Of a stretch of DNA of 64,000 bases, positions 48,161 through 61,865 are shown one piece after another. Under the pieces are notes generated by a model. It saw only the letters and a program-made list of their open reading frames with translations. It was not told the DNA's origin and ran no database searches. The DNA is from Artemia franciscana (lineage: Eukaryota > Arthropoda > Branchiopoda > Anostraca > Artemiidae): contig NC_088879.1 in assembly GCF_032884065.1 (NCBI RefSeq), positions 24,662,038 to 24,726,037 of the forward strand. The letters run 5' to 3'. Every line of letters starts with the position of its first letter. The stretch's first letter is position 1. Made by a program: the position numbers and the translations under genes.

Positions 48161-49865
48161 GTTCCTAGCTAATGGCCTGCCATAATGTCTCCTATCAAGT
48201 TCCTATCTGCAAAAATGTGCAATTTTGTATTTTTGGCACAAAAGAAAGATCACGGATGTGTGTTTATTTGTTGTTTTTTTTCCAGTGGATATCGCATCAA
48301 CCCAGAGGTCCTAGAATGTCGCAAAAGGGCTCATTCTAACGGAAATTTGAAGTTCAAGTGGCATTTTTAAGTGACCAAAAAATTAGAGAGTAACTAGGCC
48401 CACGCTCATGTTTTATTTTTCAAAGTCACCGGATCACAATTTTGAGATATTCATTTTGTTGAGTATTGTCGAAAACCTAATAAAGATGTCTTTGAGGACA
48501 ACTTAATTTCCCACAGTCACTGGGGGAAGGGCTGCAAGTTGTGAACTTTGCCCATTGCTAACATATAGTATTGGTTATTGATGAAGTATACTAACGTTTT
48601 CAGGGGTATTTTTTATGGTGGCGGTGGGATGGGTGGGGGCCGGGGTTGACGTGAGAGGATCTTTCTTTGGAGGACTTATCATGGGGTAAGAGAGTTTCCA
48701 ATAGGGTGGTGCTGGATTTTCCAATACTATTTAAAAAAAACAATGAGAAATTAAATAAAACAAAAAGTTTTTTCAACTAGAAGTAAGGAGCAACATTAAA
48801 ACTTAAAACGAACATAAATTATTTCGTATATGAGGGCGTTCGTCCCCTCCTCAATCCCTGGCTCTTTACGATTAAGTATTTTTAGTAATTTCAAAACAGC
48901 TATTTATTCTAACTAAACGGCCTTTGTGATTCTTTGAATATTCTTAAAAAATTGGAACAAAATTCAAAATTTAGTGTCTAAAAGGGAGGTATTGATGAGG
49001 GAGCTAACCCCATCGTATACATAATAAAAAATACATAAATATAGAAGTTCTTTACGTAAGTTAATTTGTAAGTTACGTATAATTATTACCAATAAAAACG
49101 TTCGTAAATAAAATTTAAAGTTCTAGTGACATTTTTCAGTGACCAAAAAATTGAAGGGCAAGCCCCTTCCCCCACCCTTTTTTCTCAAAACCGTCCAATC
49201 AAAAATTTGAGAAAGCCATTCAACCAAGAAAAAGTAAAATTAATATGCAAATTTCGTTTTGATTATTCGTGTACGCTAAGCCATAATCAAGATCTGCACT
49301 AATTCTAAAACGTTCAGAAATTAAATTTAAAAAAAATAGGGTTTTTTTAAACTGAAAGTAAGGAGCGACATTAAAACGTAAAACGAACAGGAATTATTCC
49401 GTATATGAAAATGGCTGTCCCCCCTCAATGCCCCACTCTTTATGACAAAGTATTTTATTGTTTTAAAAAGTAGAGTTGTGAGAAAGAGTCAAACTTTAGC
49501 GTCAAGAGCGGGGTATTGAGGAGGGGACAGTCCCTTTCATATACGACATGATTTTTGTTTGTTTTAAGTTTTAATATTGCTCCTTACTTTCGGTTAAATT
49601 TTTTTTTATATATTTAATCAATAAATAAACGAAGTTGAACCAACAGAAGTCACAATAAATAGCCGAGTCAAACTCAAAAGAGCAACAATTAATATGAGTA
49701 GGGCTGACTAAACTTAATGAAACTTCTATATTTGAAATCAGCATAAAAATCTCATTCTTTTGATGTATCTATTGGTATCAAAATTCCGTTTTTTAGAGTT
49801 TCGGTTACCATTGAGCCGGGTTACTCCTTACTTACCGTTCGTTACCACGAACTGTTGGATTTGTG
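48161..49865. mobile_element. Composite repeat element, copy 2
   Basis: Matches 17441-18640 in reverse orientation (48190-49320). It then contains the palindromic element at 49318-49619 and ends with a segment matching 18750-18960 in direct orientation, including the hairpin GTTCGT, TACC, ACGAAC (49837-49852). It is therefore rearranged relative to copy 1. A half-palindrome lies at about 48752-49060. No protein is encoded. Confidence 0.65.
49318..49619. mobile_element. Palindromic element, complete copy
   Basis: Arms of about 110 bp (GAAAGTAAGGAGCGACATTA at the left and TTGCTCCTTACTTTC at the right), with a centre containing AAAGTAGAGTTGTGAGAAAG. AT-rich ends, AAATTAAATTT and ATATATTTAAT. 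Same family as 16811-17439. Confidence 0.85.
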
Positions 49866-50009
49866 AAGGGCGGGACAAATCTTTTCCATAAATATAAAAA
49901 TGGGCATTTGCAAAATTGTCGCTGGTGTCCAGTAATTACTCTAGCTCAACTAGAATAAAGAGAAAATAGTTCCCATATTTGTCGGGGAAAAAACTGGGTT
50001 TTGAATGGA

Positions 50010-52485
50010 CAAGAAAACAAGAGCTAAGAGCTCATATGGCACTTGTGACGAGGCGAGAAGAGCTAAGAGCCAAGAGATCATATGGTATGAGCTCTAACAA
50101 AATTCTATGAATCAATAGATTGATTTAAAAAGGAAAATAAGAGGCTTAATGCCGGTCAAGATTTAAAATAAGAGCTCTGAGTCACAAAGTCCTTCTAAAT
50201 ATCAAAATTCATTAAGATCCGATCACCCACTCGTAAGTTATAAATACCTAATTTTTTCTAATTTTTCCTCTCCCTTTTGCCCCCCAGATGGTCGAATCTG
50301 GGAAAACGACTTTATCAAGTCAAATTGTGCAGCTCCCTGACACGCCAACCAATTTTCATCGCCCTAGCACGTCCAGAAGCACCGAACTCGCCAAATCACT
50401 GAACCCCTCCCCCCAACTCCCCCAAAGAGAGCGAATCCAGTACGATTCTGTCAATCACGTATCAAGGACATTTGTTTATTCTATCCACCAAGCTTCATCC
50501 CGATTCCTACACTCCAAGTGTTTTTCCAAGATTTCCCCCTTCAAATCCCCACAATGTCAAAAGATCTGGTCGGGATTTGAAATAAGAGCTCTGAGACATG
50601 AATTCCTTCTAAAAATCAAATTTCATTACGATCCGATCATCTATTCGAAGATATAAATACTCCAATTTTCATGTTTTCCAAGAATTCCGGTTCCCCCCTC
50701 CAACTCCCCCGAATGTCAAAGGATCTGGTCGGAATTTGAAATTAGAACTTTAAAGCACAAGATCCTTCTAAATATCAAATTTCATTAAGATCTGGTCACC
50801 CTTTCGTAAGTTACAAATACCTCAATTTTCGATATTACCCCCCCCCCCCCCCCTCCACCAATTTCACCAAAGAGAGCAGATCCGGTCCAGTTATGTCAGT
50901 CACGTATCTTAGACAGGTTTCTACTCTTCCCATCCAGTTTCGTCCTGATCTCACCGCTTTAAGTATTTTCTAAGATTTCCGGTCCCCCCAACTGCCCCCC
51001 CCCCCCAATTACGCTTGATCCGGTTGAGATTTAAAATAAGATATCGGAGTTACGAGGTCCTTCTAAATATGAAGTTTCATGAAGATCCGATCACTCCTTC
51101 GTAAGTTAAAAATACGTCGTTTTTCTTATTTTTCAGAATCAGCCCCCCCCCCGCAATTGAGCGGATCCGTTCCAATTATGTAAATCACGTATGCAAGACT
51201 TATGCTTATTTTTCCAACCAAGTTTCATCCCAATCCCTCCAATCTAAGCGTTTCCCATCATTTTAGGTTTCCCCACCCCAAACTTCCCCCAATGTCACCA
51301 GATCCGGTCAGGATTTAAAATAAGAGCTTTGAGACACGATATCCTTCTAAAAATAAAATTTCATGGAGATTCAATCACCCGTTCGTAAGTTAAAAATACC
51401 TCATTTTTTCTAATTTTTCAGAATTAACCCCCCCCCCCCAACTACCCCAAAGAGAGCGAATCCATTCTGGTTATGTCAATCATGTGTCTAGGACTCGTGT
51501 ATTTTTTTCCACCAAGTTTAATCCCGATCCCTCCACTCTAAGTGTTTTCCAATTTTTAGGTTTCTCCCTCCCAACTCCCCCCCCCCAATGTCACCAGATC
51601 CGGTCGGGTTTTAAATAAGAGCTCTGAGCCACGATATCCTTCTAAATATCAAATTTCATTGAGATCCGATCACCCGTTCGTAAGTTAAAAATACCTCATT
51701 TGTTTTTATTTTTCAGAAATACCCCCCCCCCCCCCCCCCCAACTACCCAAAAGAGAGCGGATCCGTTCCGTTTATGTCAATCATCTATCTAGGACTTGTG
51801 TTTATTTTTCCCACCATGTTTCATCCCGATCCCTCCACTCTAAGTGTTTTCCAAGTTTTAGGTTTCCTCCTCCCAACTCCCCGCCCCCATCACCAGATCC
51901 GGTCGGGATTTAAAATAAGAGCTCTAAGACACGATATCCTTCTAAACATCAAATCTCATTGAGATCCGATAACCCGTTCGTAAGTTGAAAATACCTCATT
52001 TTTCTAATTTTTAAGAATTACTCCCCCCCCCAACTACCCCAAAGAGAGCAAATCAGTTCCGATTACGTCAATCATGTATCTGGGACTTGTGCTTATTTTT
52101 CCCATCAAGTTTCATCCCGATCCCTCCACTCTAAGTGTTTTCAAAGATTTTAGGTTTCCCCCCTCCAACTCCCCCCAATGTCATCAGACCCTGTCGGGAT
52201 TTAAAATAAGAGCTCTTTGACACAATATCATTCCAAACATCAAATTTCATTAAGATCCAATCACCCGCTCATAAGTTAAAAATACTTCATTTTTTCAATT
52301 TTTTCCGAATTAACCGGCCCCCACTCCCCCCCAGATGGTCAAATCGGGAAAACGACTATTTCTAATTTAATCTGGTCTGGTCCCTGATACGCTTACCTAA
52401 AGTAGCAAAACCGGGACCGACAGACAGACCGACAGAATTGGCGACTGCTATATGTCACTTGGTTAATACCAAGTGCCATAAAAAA
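50010..52485. mobile_element. Tandem-array element, long copy
   Basis: Same ends as 24508-25580: AGCTCATATGGCACTTGTGA near the left and CCAAGTGCCATAAAAA at the right, giving the inverted words ATGGCACTTG and CAAGTGCCAT. The interior has about seven units. The GATCCGATCA anchor lies at 50216, 50630, 50789, 51084, 51368, 51663, 51963 and 52254, so most units are 284-300 bp and the first is about 414 bp. Each unit has a poly-C run of up to about 18 C. No ORF persists across units. Confidence 0.8.
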
Positions 52486-53425
52486 CCTTAAATATTTGAT
52501 TAGATCACCGATAACCAATTTTCACCAATCGGGGGATAAACCAAGGGTATCAAATCAGGAAAACACAAGGAGGAAGAAAGGATTTTGTTCTATTCTCTAC
52601 ATAAAAATGCGGAAAGGTATTTTTCAAAATTTAAAGGTAACTTTCGCTTCAGCAAATAAAAAAAAAATCAATTCAAAGGTATTTTCCACATATAGATGGG
52701 GGGGGGGTAATTTTACACCCTCCCCGTTCCTGCACCTGTATAGGATATGCTAAAGAATCAAAATAACTATTCATAGCTCTAGTGATTTTCTTCTCGTGAT
52801 TTACGTGCTGATTTAGTGATTTTTTCAAGAATATAGTGAGTTATTTCACCGGGTATCAATCGTGAAAGTTCTTTCTAGGAGACGATTCTAGGTGTCTACC
52901 CCCTCCCCACTCCCTTGAAAAATAGGATTTTCTAAACTTGAAAAAGATTTTTCTGACATTTGTTTGTATTAACATAAGCGCAACTCAATATATAAAACAA
53001 AGTCAAAACAAAAATAATGCTTGAAAAAGCGATCGGTTGGTTATCATTCATGCCAATCCCTCGTACCAATTCAAATAAAAACGAGGGTGTTGCAAAAATA
53101 GTAATAGAGAAGGAAAAGATAATATATAAATAAAATATATAAAATGCAATTATATGGTCCAGAATCTGAGATCTGGTACCGGAACCTTTATATCAAAACC
53201 GAACTTAAGTAGTCGATAAATACAAAGCATTGTTTTAAAGTCAAAAAAAGATATTGTCGCACAAGTAAAAGGTTGCGAAATAAGTGGTCTTGAACCAATG
53301 TTATTAAAAGTCAACATAGTAAGGCTTTATTCGTGGCTTCAAAAAAAGTCTTAAAATGGGAAAACCTTTAGGGATTTTGGTACTGAAAATAGGATTTTCC
53401 ACCAGCCTTTTAGAGATTTGAAAAA
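52486..53425. other. Non-coding stretch
   Basis: No gene or clear repeat recognised. Confidence 0.4.
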
Positions 53426-53429
53426 ATTT

Positions 53430-53585
53430 AAGTGGAAAAACTGCCGAGATTTAGCTAGCGCTAGCTAGAGTCAAACGAATTTTTCATCAAATTTTCCGAT
53501 TGACTGAAAATTTTAAGTAAAGTTCTGATTGGCTTAAGTTAGCGCTGCTAAATCTATGTATTAGTGAAATCTCATTGTGAATAAG
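53430..53585. mobile_element. Short inverted-repeat element, second copy
   Basis: Relative of 23894-24074, with TTAGCGCTGCTAAATC and TAGTGAAATCTCATTGTGAA at the right. The left end is degraded. Confidence 0.6.
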
Positions 53586-55690
53586 ACAAAATGGGTGGCG
53601 TTATTGGCAATAGCTGGACTTCAGACCCATCCTGGTTCAGCTTCTCGACGTATTGAATTAGACTACTTTGGAGACTTCCCCTTCGAGCGCGAATTTCGTC
53701 TTTTGATACCCATGTCGTGTCTTATTGACTGGCAGAAATGAAATATGATGCTACGAATTTAGCTTGTTGTTCAATAGCAAAAACACACCAAGAACATGTG
53801 TAAAAGGTTTAATTTGGTGGAGGGGGGTACGTTTATTAAAACTTTAAGAAAAATACCTTGTCCAGAAAATATAGTATATTTTGGAGAAATCTAAGTCTTC
53901 TGGGTCTAGTTCAGAGTCTGTTTGTGCAAGTCTTCGTCAAAATTTATGAAGCGTGCATAACTCCTTGATTCCTTCGTTGTGTAAATTTTTTGATGACTAT
54001 TTTAGAAAAAAAGTTATATTTAAGTAAATTACGGGAAAAGAATTAATGTAAAGTCTAATATATCAAAGGGATGGACCCACTCTGACCATGACATATAGTG
54101 TTAATGCATGGGCCTTCTTGTTTGCATATTAATAAAGAGGCAATGTGTCTTGTTTTAGTATAGACGGGCGCCTGACACGCATCTGTGATCGTTAATTTTA
54201 ACATTTTGGGAATTTTGTGGTACCCCTCCCTTTCTTAATTTTCGTATATAGCCTATTACTTGGTTTTTGCTATTTTTGGACATTTACTTATCCCATAATG
54301 TAAGCCCCTCTAGAATAAAATCCCCGGTGGATGGATCCCGACCCTTGGCGTCAATTCATGAAGATATAGGGATTGGTTGCACATTGTATTCTTAAATATC
54401 TTGGGGGAGGGGTAAATTTGTCATTTTTCTTTTTTTGCAGAACAATAACAAAAAAAGGCACTTCCAATGAAAATACCCGAATAAGGTACTTTTCAAAATT
54501 TTTACGGAAGTCGGAAATTTACTGGGAACAGGCCGACTATCCCCCTCCCCTCTTGGTCCCGACACTGTAATGTATTTAAAATTAGACTTTACTCAAGTCT
54601 CATTGTCTCTTTACTCATTGTCTAATATCTCTTTGTCACTATATAGATGAATAAAACTAGTATATGAGACAGATAACAAGAAAGAGTTATATTTCCTTAA
54701 TGTATTTTAGTCTGCTCCATCTTACACTTGGTTTATGATGAAAAAAAAATCCAAGCGGAAGGCATTTATGATAAAAAGGAAGCCCAAATCAAAGCGGAAG
54801 ACATCTTTCAATGCTACCTTATTCCTTTATTTACAACGGATGTTCATGACTAATTAACAGGCAACTATGAATCTTGCACCAGGTGAACAGGATTTTTTAT
54901 GCTTTAAAAATGATGTTTGGCATCCTCAAATGGCTTTGTTGATTTCCATTATTCTAATGAAATGGAATAAGTAATGATTGTAGTTCGATATCACTGTCAC
55001 AGAGTCCCGGTCCCACTTTGTGCATCCATATTTAAACCGTGTTTGTCATTTTAGTTTTTAAAAGATACAGTAGCCTATAGCCAGTTTTTCCCTAAGGATA
55101 ATCTGAGGTCCCTGTTTTAGGCGCTGTGTGGATCAAATTTTTTTTCTTAAGACACAAATTTTGGTCTCCCTTATTTTTATCAAGAAAAATGTCTATCTCA
55201 AAAGGGTATTCTAATTCAATGGAGGCTACGGGGATGCCTGGGGGTGAAAACGGTACAGGAGGGGTGCTGACCACGTTGGACCTCTAAATTGAGACTTGAA
55301 TTTCCAAATTTCAATCGAAGGAACCCTTTCATGAGTTTCTAAAACCATTAATGTGCCATGTTTTCATTTCCTGAAGAATTGTTATGGTTGGGGTACTTAC
55401 TTTACTTCTTACTTTTGACAGAAACAAGACGATGGATTGTCCTGCCCGGTACCTAACGGCCTTGAAATGACTTCTGATGACTACTTTGATCTGTCCTCTG
55501 TGACTCGAACGAAATCTTAATCCAGTCTTTTTCCCATATCCGGCCATTCCGCTGGAATCCCCCTCCCTACGGATCCCGATCTTTTTTGTTTTTTGTTAGA
55601 GGCTCTTCTTATGTCCTCCTGGTTTTTATTTCTGGGAGTGGACTGGTTCACAAACTTAGACGTTTCGATATATCGTGCCTGCGGGACGAC
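53586..55690. other. Non-coding stretch
   Basis: No supported gene. AT-rich and intron-like. Confidence 0.4.
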
Positions 55691-55699
55691 ACAGTGTTG

Positions 55700-56600
55700 C
55701 TGTATAAAACATCTTTTTATAATGAGTAAAGTTCTTCTTGTCAGCCAAAGTGTCTCCTTACTTGACTATTTTAAATTCTGTTCCGTCTGTTAGTGTGGAT
55801 AATATACAAAGGCAACAGTCGTCGAACACATCCAAAGATCTCGAATCTTTTGCCTTTATCCGCTATGTCTCATAAATGCATAGTAGTACAGCTCGGACAT
55901 TTGGAACAAACCGACAATTGGACAGTTCCTTTGTGTTTTGTAGTGAAGTCTACTCTCCAAGCCTTTGCTATGTGAGCGGATATTTATCTTTCTGCTCACT
56001 ATCTGATGTTACAATAAACCCAAGATACTTAAATTCCTTGATATTTTATATTGACCCTCTACCAAGATTAACCTGGCAAGCAGCCGATCGGTTATGAGCT
56101 TATTACTTTAGTCTTGGAATCCCTAATAGTGAGTTTAATACACATAGAGATCTAGGGGACATCGTTGATCATGGGCGGTTGATTCAAGTACGGTAACTTC
56201 GTTTGTGAAATCTAAATCTATCACCGGTTATAGGAGACCAGCTATTTACCCGAAGATGATTCCGCTATGGTTTTTAAGGTATCATTTGCACTCCAGTTTG
56301 TCACGTAATTGAATAATATGGAAGATAGGAGACGTCCTTGCTTTGCTCCGAACTCCAATGGAAGGCTAGAAGTTTCGTTACCGGCTAATCGGGCACAAGT
56401 CTTGGTATCCTTGTACACGCTTCGGAACATCTCGATGAGTTCTCTTAGCACATCATCTTCAGCCAGGATTATCCATAGCTCCTCACTAATGAGAGAGTCA
56501 AAGGCATCTATAAAGTCAACAAAGGAGGTGAGTAGAGAAGAGGAAAATAACCCTTCTATGAGAAGTACGCTAGTAAAAATTTAGTGTACTATGGTAAATA
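55700..56600 (-). mobile_element. Decayed LINE reverse transcriptase
   Basis: Minus-strand motifs in order from high to low coordinates: SFVDFIDAFDSLISEELWII (motif A, near 56500), LRELIEMFRSVYKDTKTCAR, LEFGAKQGRLLSSILFNYV (motif B, near 56320), a LKYLGFIVTSD-type segment near 56020 and RFEIFGCVRRLL...NSQVRRH near 55750. Frames are broken by stops and indels, and motif C is lost. It is an RTE/CRE-like family different from the other LINEs here. Confidence 0.7.
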
Positions 56601-57638
56601 GGTTGAACATTTTCTTGTCGTGGCTCTTATTTTGTTATGGAGTTTTGCGGTTTTAAACCCCATCCTAGAGTTACATTGTTGCAAATGTTTTACTCTAGGA
56701 GCATTTTTAAATATTGTAAATATATTACGAAAGATAAAACATGTTTGAAAAACTCGCATACAGAAATATTTTATCGAGGTAGATGACAATGCTGTTTTTC
56801 TTTCATTTGTCTAAATAAGCTTTGCTCTCATAAATCTAAGAATATCTAAATGGCCAAAAAGGCTATTTACTCTAAGCAAAGCTCTCAATGTAAGAAAAGC
56901 AAGGAGAATCGAAGAGGAAACAGTTACGTCTTAAGGTGCACCTCTGTACCTTCATCCGTGCCTTCGACCCTGTTTTTCTTTCTTTTTTTTAGTGCCTTTG
57001 TTCCTCTTTTATGCATGAAAATGTTCGTGGTTCTGCCCTTGAAGGAACCAGGGTAACTTAGAAAATATCTTAATGGTCTTCTTAGAAGTAGGAACCCAGT
57101 ATGAAAGGTGAGAAAGTCCAAATTGTAAACAGAAGATATTATGTGTTTCTTTAAGTGCATATATTCGTCCGGTATTTATTTCTTTGTATACATGTTTGCG
57201 TAAGGATTAGTATTTTTTTTTGATCAGTTGGTAGATTTTGCTTAAAATCTAATATTTTACTTTTTTAAAACTAATTTTTCATGAACAAAAGATTTGAAAA
57301 CAATCTACTTTATGACGGGTTTTCAGTTTTAATAGGGGTTAGACTTTCGTTTGTTAAACCTCTCCTTTGTTCAAGTTGAGCTTATATATACATTTAATAT
57401 CTTATGAAATGTTCCAAAAGTTGAGTTTTGCCAGTTTCTAAAAACATAAAAAAGTGATTATAAACTAAAATAGGAAAGTATACTAAACATTGCAAAGTCA
57501 TGTTTCAAGGTACCCGTTCAGCAAGCCCTACTCGTGGGGCTTAAGTACTCGAGAAGAAGTGATGTTGCGTAATTCTGAAGGAAAAATCCTTTTTATGATA
57601 TGACTGGGCTTTTGTTTTAAGAATTTTTTTATTTCTAG
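56601..57638. other. Candidate intron, 3' portion
   Basis: No gene recognised. It ends with the pyrimidine-rich acceptor TTTTTTTATTTCTAG. Confidence 0.4.
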
Positions 57639-57776
57639 GATATAATCAATTATGTAATATCGCGTTCATCTGATGTTTCAAAATCCTACTCTTATTTATA
57701 CGGGATCCGTGTTACAAAGCAAGGTCAGTCTGGTGTATCTGAAGAATGGCTTTGCAGTGAAGCCCCCGTCATTCAG
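57639..57776 (+). CDS. Host-gene exon continuing the FERM-like fold
   Basis: Between acceptor TTTCTAG and donor CAG|GTATTA, 138 nt read exactly 46 codons in phase 0-0. The peptide begins DIINYVISRSSDVSK, continues SYLYGIRVTKQGQSGVSEEW and ends EAPVIQ. Joined to TTVK of the 32832-33093 exon it gives strand-strand-helix-strand order. GPSTTVKDIINYV...YLYGIRV lines up with the Gly-x-x-Thr, helix and Tyr-Gly-x-Arg pattern of focal adhesion kinase FERM lobe F1, and the following EEW matches a conserved Trp region. The fold is inferred from pattern only. A Ras-association domain is an alternative. The phase match across a 24.5-kb intron supports a real exon. Confidence 0.5.
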
Positions 57777-58790
57777 GTATTATATTTCCCACCATTGCTT
57801 TAGATATTTTATTGTGGGTAAGGAAATGCATGTGGTGTCTAGCTTGGTTTGAGTGTAAACGTATGCATTAAACATTGCATAGAGGGTTATAGAAATACGG
57901 ACTTTTATACAAATGACATGTAGTGCTGAGTTTTGTGTTTGTTTTAATTAAATAAACATTTTTTCTGATAGAAGTAAAATGTTAAGTTGAAACTTAAAAT
58001 AGATAAAAACTATTGGTTCGCGATTTATGCAACATATTTGAAAAATTAGTTCAAATAAACTGACTCGTGATATTTACTTCTATTTGTAGAATTCTGAAAA
58101 AACTATCCTGTACTGAAAGCACAAAACCAGCGCAACTAATTAGGTGACTAGTAGTAGAAAAGTCTTTAAGCACTCTTTGAAAATAAAATATAAATTTTTC
58201 ATTTTCCTTACAGTTTTTCACCGTGCCTAAAGTTAATAATTTTACTATACGGTAAAATACTCCAGCAAGCTCAGTTTTATGTATAACTTACTAAGAAGAC
58301 TAGGAGGGAAGCATTAAAGAGGAGATTTCGATTATTCGGCTGCTAATTTTTGACCTCGGAGATTTCAACGGCGCGCTATTTATGCTTCCAACTCCACCTT
58401 CTCTGTAAATGACCTTCAAAGTCTTATGACTTTTTGGCGTCATATGCTTCCTTACTATGGTGTTGTCAAGACATATTTTTACTAAGCTTGTAGATGTATG
58501 TATTAGCTTTCAAATACGTTCTTTGACAGCATTCTTCCATGTTTAGTACTCCATTAATGCTTTAGAAATAAAAAGAATAGACATAGAAACAATTTTTTGA
58601 AACTCCCGGAAAGCTCTTTTCGCAATTCAGCTTTACTGTCAGGATGAAAGATAATTGAAGTTGCTACTCCAAAATCCAATTTAAATTACGTTTTTTGCAT
58701 TCGACACATTTTTTTAAAACACGTTAATTAGTTTCTTTTTTCAAAGGGACTTAGAGGGGAACTATATAAGATGGGGAGCTGTAAACTGGT
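57777..58790. other. Intron-like stretch
   Basis: No supported gene. A segment near 58380-58520 resembles the tandem units that follow. Confidence 0.4.
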
Positions 58791-58799
58791 ACTCTTTTT

Positions 58800-59390
58800 G
58801 TGCTACCCAGCCTTTCAACTCCAGAGATGGTACAACAGTGTAATTTTTTTGTTGCAAATGACACTTTTCGATTGTGTCATCAAGACGAATTTACAAAAAG
58901 CATATAAATATTATAAAGAGCTTTGAAATGGGCCTTAGAACATTTCTTTACGATTTTGGAGTAATCTGCTAGTCCCGCTAGTTAGCGGATGGTTTCCGAA
59001 TAAACCCGCCGGGATATTCACGGTTGTCTCGTTTTTTGCCTTGTTTTCCTGGATTTTAGTCTTTTCCTAGATACTCGAAAACTTCCCATTGAGGGTTTTT
59101 GACCATTGAGATTATAATTATACTCTTTTTATGCTTCCATCCTTTGAACTCCAGAAATGGCATAAAAAGTGTCATTTTGAGGTCGTTTGGCACTTTACGA
59201 GTGTGTTATCAAGACGAATTTCCAAATAGCACATGAATATGATCAAGAGCCTTGAAATGAGCCAGTAAGCACCTCTGCAACGTTGCCTGCTATCTCTGCT
59301 AGCCAGCACACGATTTATGAATAAACGCGGTGTTCCCTTCAGCATTTGCGCCAAACTACTTTTGCCTCATTTTCCTCGTTTTTCAAGATG
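58800..59390. repeat. Diverged tandem duplication, about 330 bp
   Basis: Two similar segments (58800-59060 and 59130-59390) share AACTCCAGAAATGG, TGTCATCAAGACGAATTT, GAGCCTTGAAATG and GCCTTGTTTTCCT-like words. Weaker relatives occur at 58390 and 59560. No coding capacity. Confidence 0.6.
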
Positions 59391-60467
59391 GGGAAATCAA
59401 AATTCTATTTAAGGGTCTTAGACTATAACCGATGGATCGAGTATTTCAGAATTTGGACTCCCCGACATTTTAACCCTGTTTGGGTAAATATTGATGTTTT
59501 GTGGTATATAATGGCTGAGAACACCACCTTCTTGTAGCACAATCTTTTTTGTCAACTAAAAGATGCACTATATATTGCGCTTGTCTTTCAAATGTGATAT
59601 CGAGTTCTTGTGATATTGCGGATATCCTATTTTGTTAACTGAGGCAAATGTACTGTTTTTTTATTTACATTGCTGCTTCCCTGTGAATACATCCTAAGTA
59701 CCATATTGGCTTACAGTGTAAAAAATTCTAGGTTGACCAAAGACAAAAGGATTTGGACCTCTCCCCGAAACAAAAATTTTGAACTCCCTATGCTCCGTCC
59801 CCTTTCTTCTCTAGCACCAAAGAGTTTCAACTGCATCACTTGAGCTGTTCCTGAGATCTTGTAGATATGGTATTTTCATAACCTGGATATACATATTTCC
59901 TTTTGATTTAGGTCTACCCTCTCCCCTAAGCTATATTTCAACGTCCACTGTAGTGAAAATTTTTGGTCTCTGTATAATGGAAAACTATGTTAAGTAGAAT
60001 CTTTTCTTTATACATGGTCGAAGTTTTTGCTCAAATATTCCTCAGAAACTCCAGCTCGGTTAGAATATTTATTGTGAGGTCGCTTTTGGCTTATTTGGTG
60101 TCCTATGGTATCGTGCATTATATACTATTTGTATGTATTTACACGCACTGGAATTATCGAAGAATAATTGTTGTGGAGTAAGATCATATTTAGTCACTTC
60201 AGTATGTATATATGATCAACCATTGTATCACATTATACCAAAGAACGTGGTAAATTTTAAAAGGGTTTTGCCCTTGAAGAGAAACTTGTCGCCCTAAATA
60301 TTTATAACTGTGGTATTTTTGACTTGCCAAAAGTCAGAGAAGTATATACCTGAAAGCAGCATCAAATTGTATCTCTCCAACTGCTTTCTGCGAACCTTCA
60401 AGTCAATGACTTTGTATAAGAAAACTGAAAGATAATCTGTTTGATTTTGCTGTATTCTCTTCCATAG
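59391..60467. other. Intron-like stretch
   Basis: No supported gene. It ends with a strong pyrimidine-rich acceptor, GTATTCTCTTCCATAG. Confidence 0.4.
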
Positions 60468-60486
60468 ATGGAGCAATATTCAAATT
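60468..60486 (+). CDS. Possible 19-nt microexon of host gene
   Basis: ATGGAGCAATATTCAAATT lies between an excellent acceptor and a consensus donor GTAAGT. After the phase-0 end of the previous exon it would add MEQYSN and leave phase 1. At the FERM alignment position focal adhesion kinases have a similar REKYE-like segment. Such a short exon cannot be proven from sequence. Confidence 0.25.
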
Positions 60487-61466
<980 letters not shown>

Positions 61467-61487
61467 GATGGATATATATATATGATT

Positions 61488-61679
61488 TTAACTACGTAAA
61501 ACTTGCGAATATACAACATTCGCTGTCCCATTGTCTGTGCAGATAAGTAGATTGTCAGGTTTACCGACTCTTGAACATGCAACTTATAATTGTCCATGGG
61601 AAAAACAATCCGTATTCAGATCTATACCGCATTTTTCTAATGATTGCCCTTGAGCTTTGTTGACGGTGATTGCTAATCG
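61488..61679 (-). pseudogene. Helitron Pif1-like helicase, C-terminal remnant
   Basis: Minus-strand reading [30 protein letters not shown], stop, [15 protein letters not shown] and a C-terminal VLRS before TAA. One nonsense codon replaces the Tyr of the YVACSR segment. It is better preserved than 34283-34477 (EKC is intact where that copy has two stops) and one codon shorter. Confidence 0.85.
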
Positions 61680-61689
61680 AATATTCCCT

Positions 61690-61865
61690 CGTCATTTATA
61701 TATCCCCCCTGTGCCCCCCGGCGTTCCCGTTATAGTTATGTCCCTCTGTCCCGGTCGTCATTTATATTCCCTGTGTCCCGGTGTCCCGGTCTGTAATTTC
61801 TCTTTGAGTGTCCCGGTCGTCATTTATATTCTGTGTCTCGGTCGTCATTTTCTCTTTGAGACACA
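61690..61865 (-). repeat. Helitron-associated minisatellite
   Basis: Complement of the CACCGGGACAC, AATATAAATGACGACC and CTCAAAGAGAAA words of 33.7-34.28 kb. It joins the helicase remnant to the N-terminal remnant. Confidence 0.8.

Noticed and set aside
50288-50656. 122-codon frame
   Set aside because: Lies in one tandem-array unit; other units do not keep it open.
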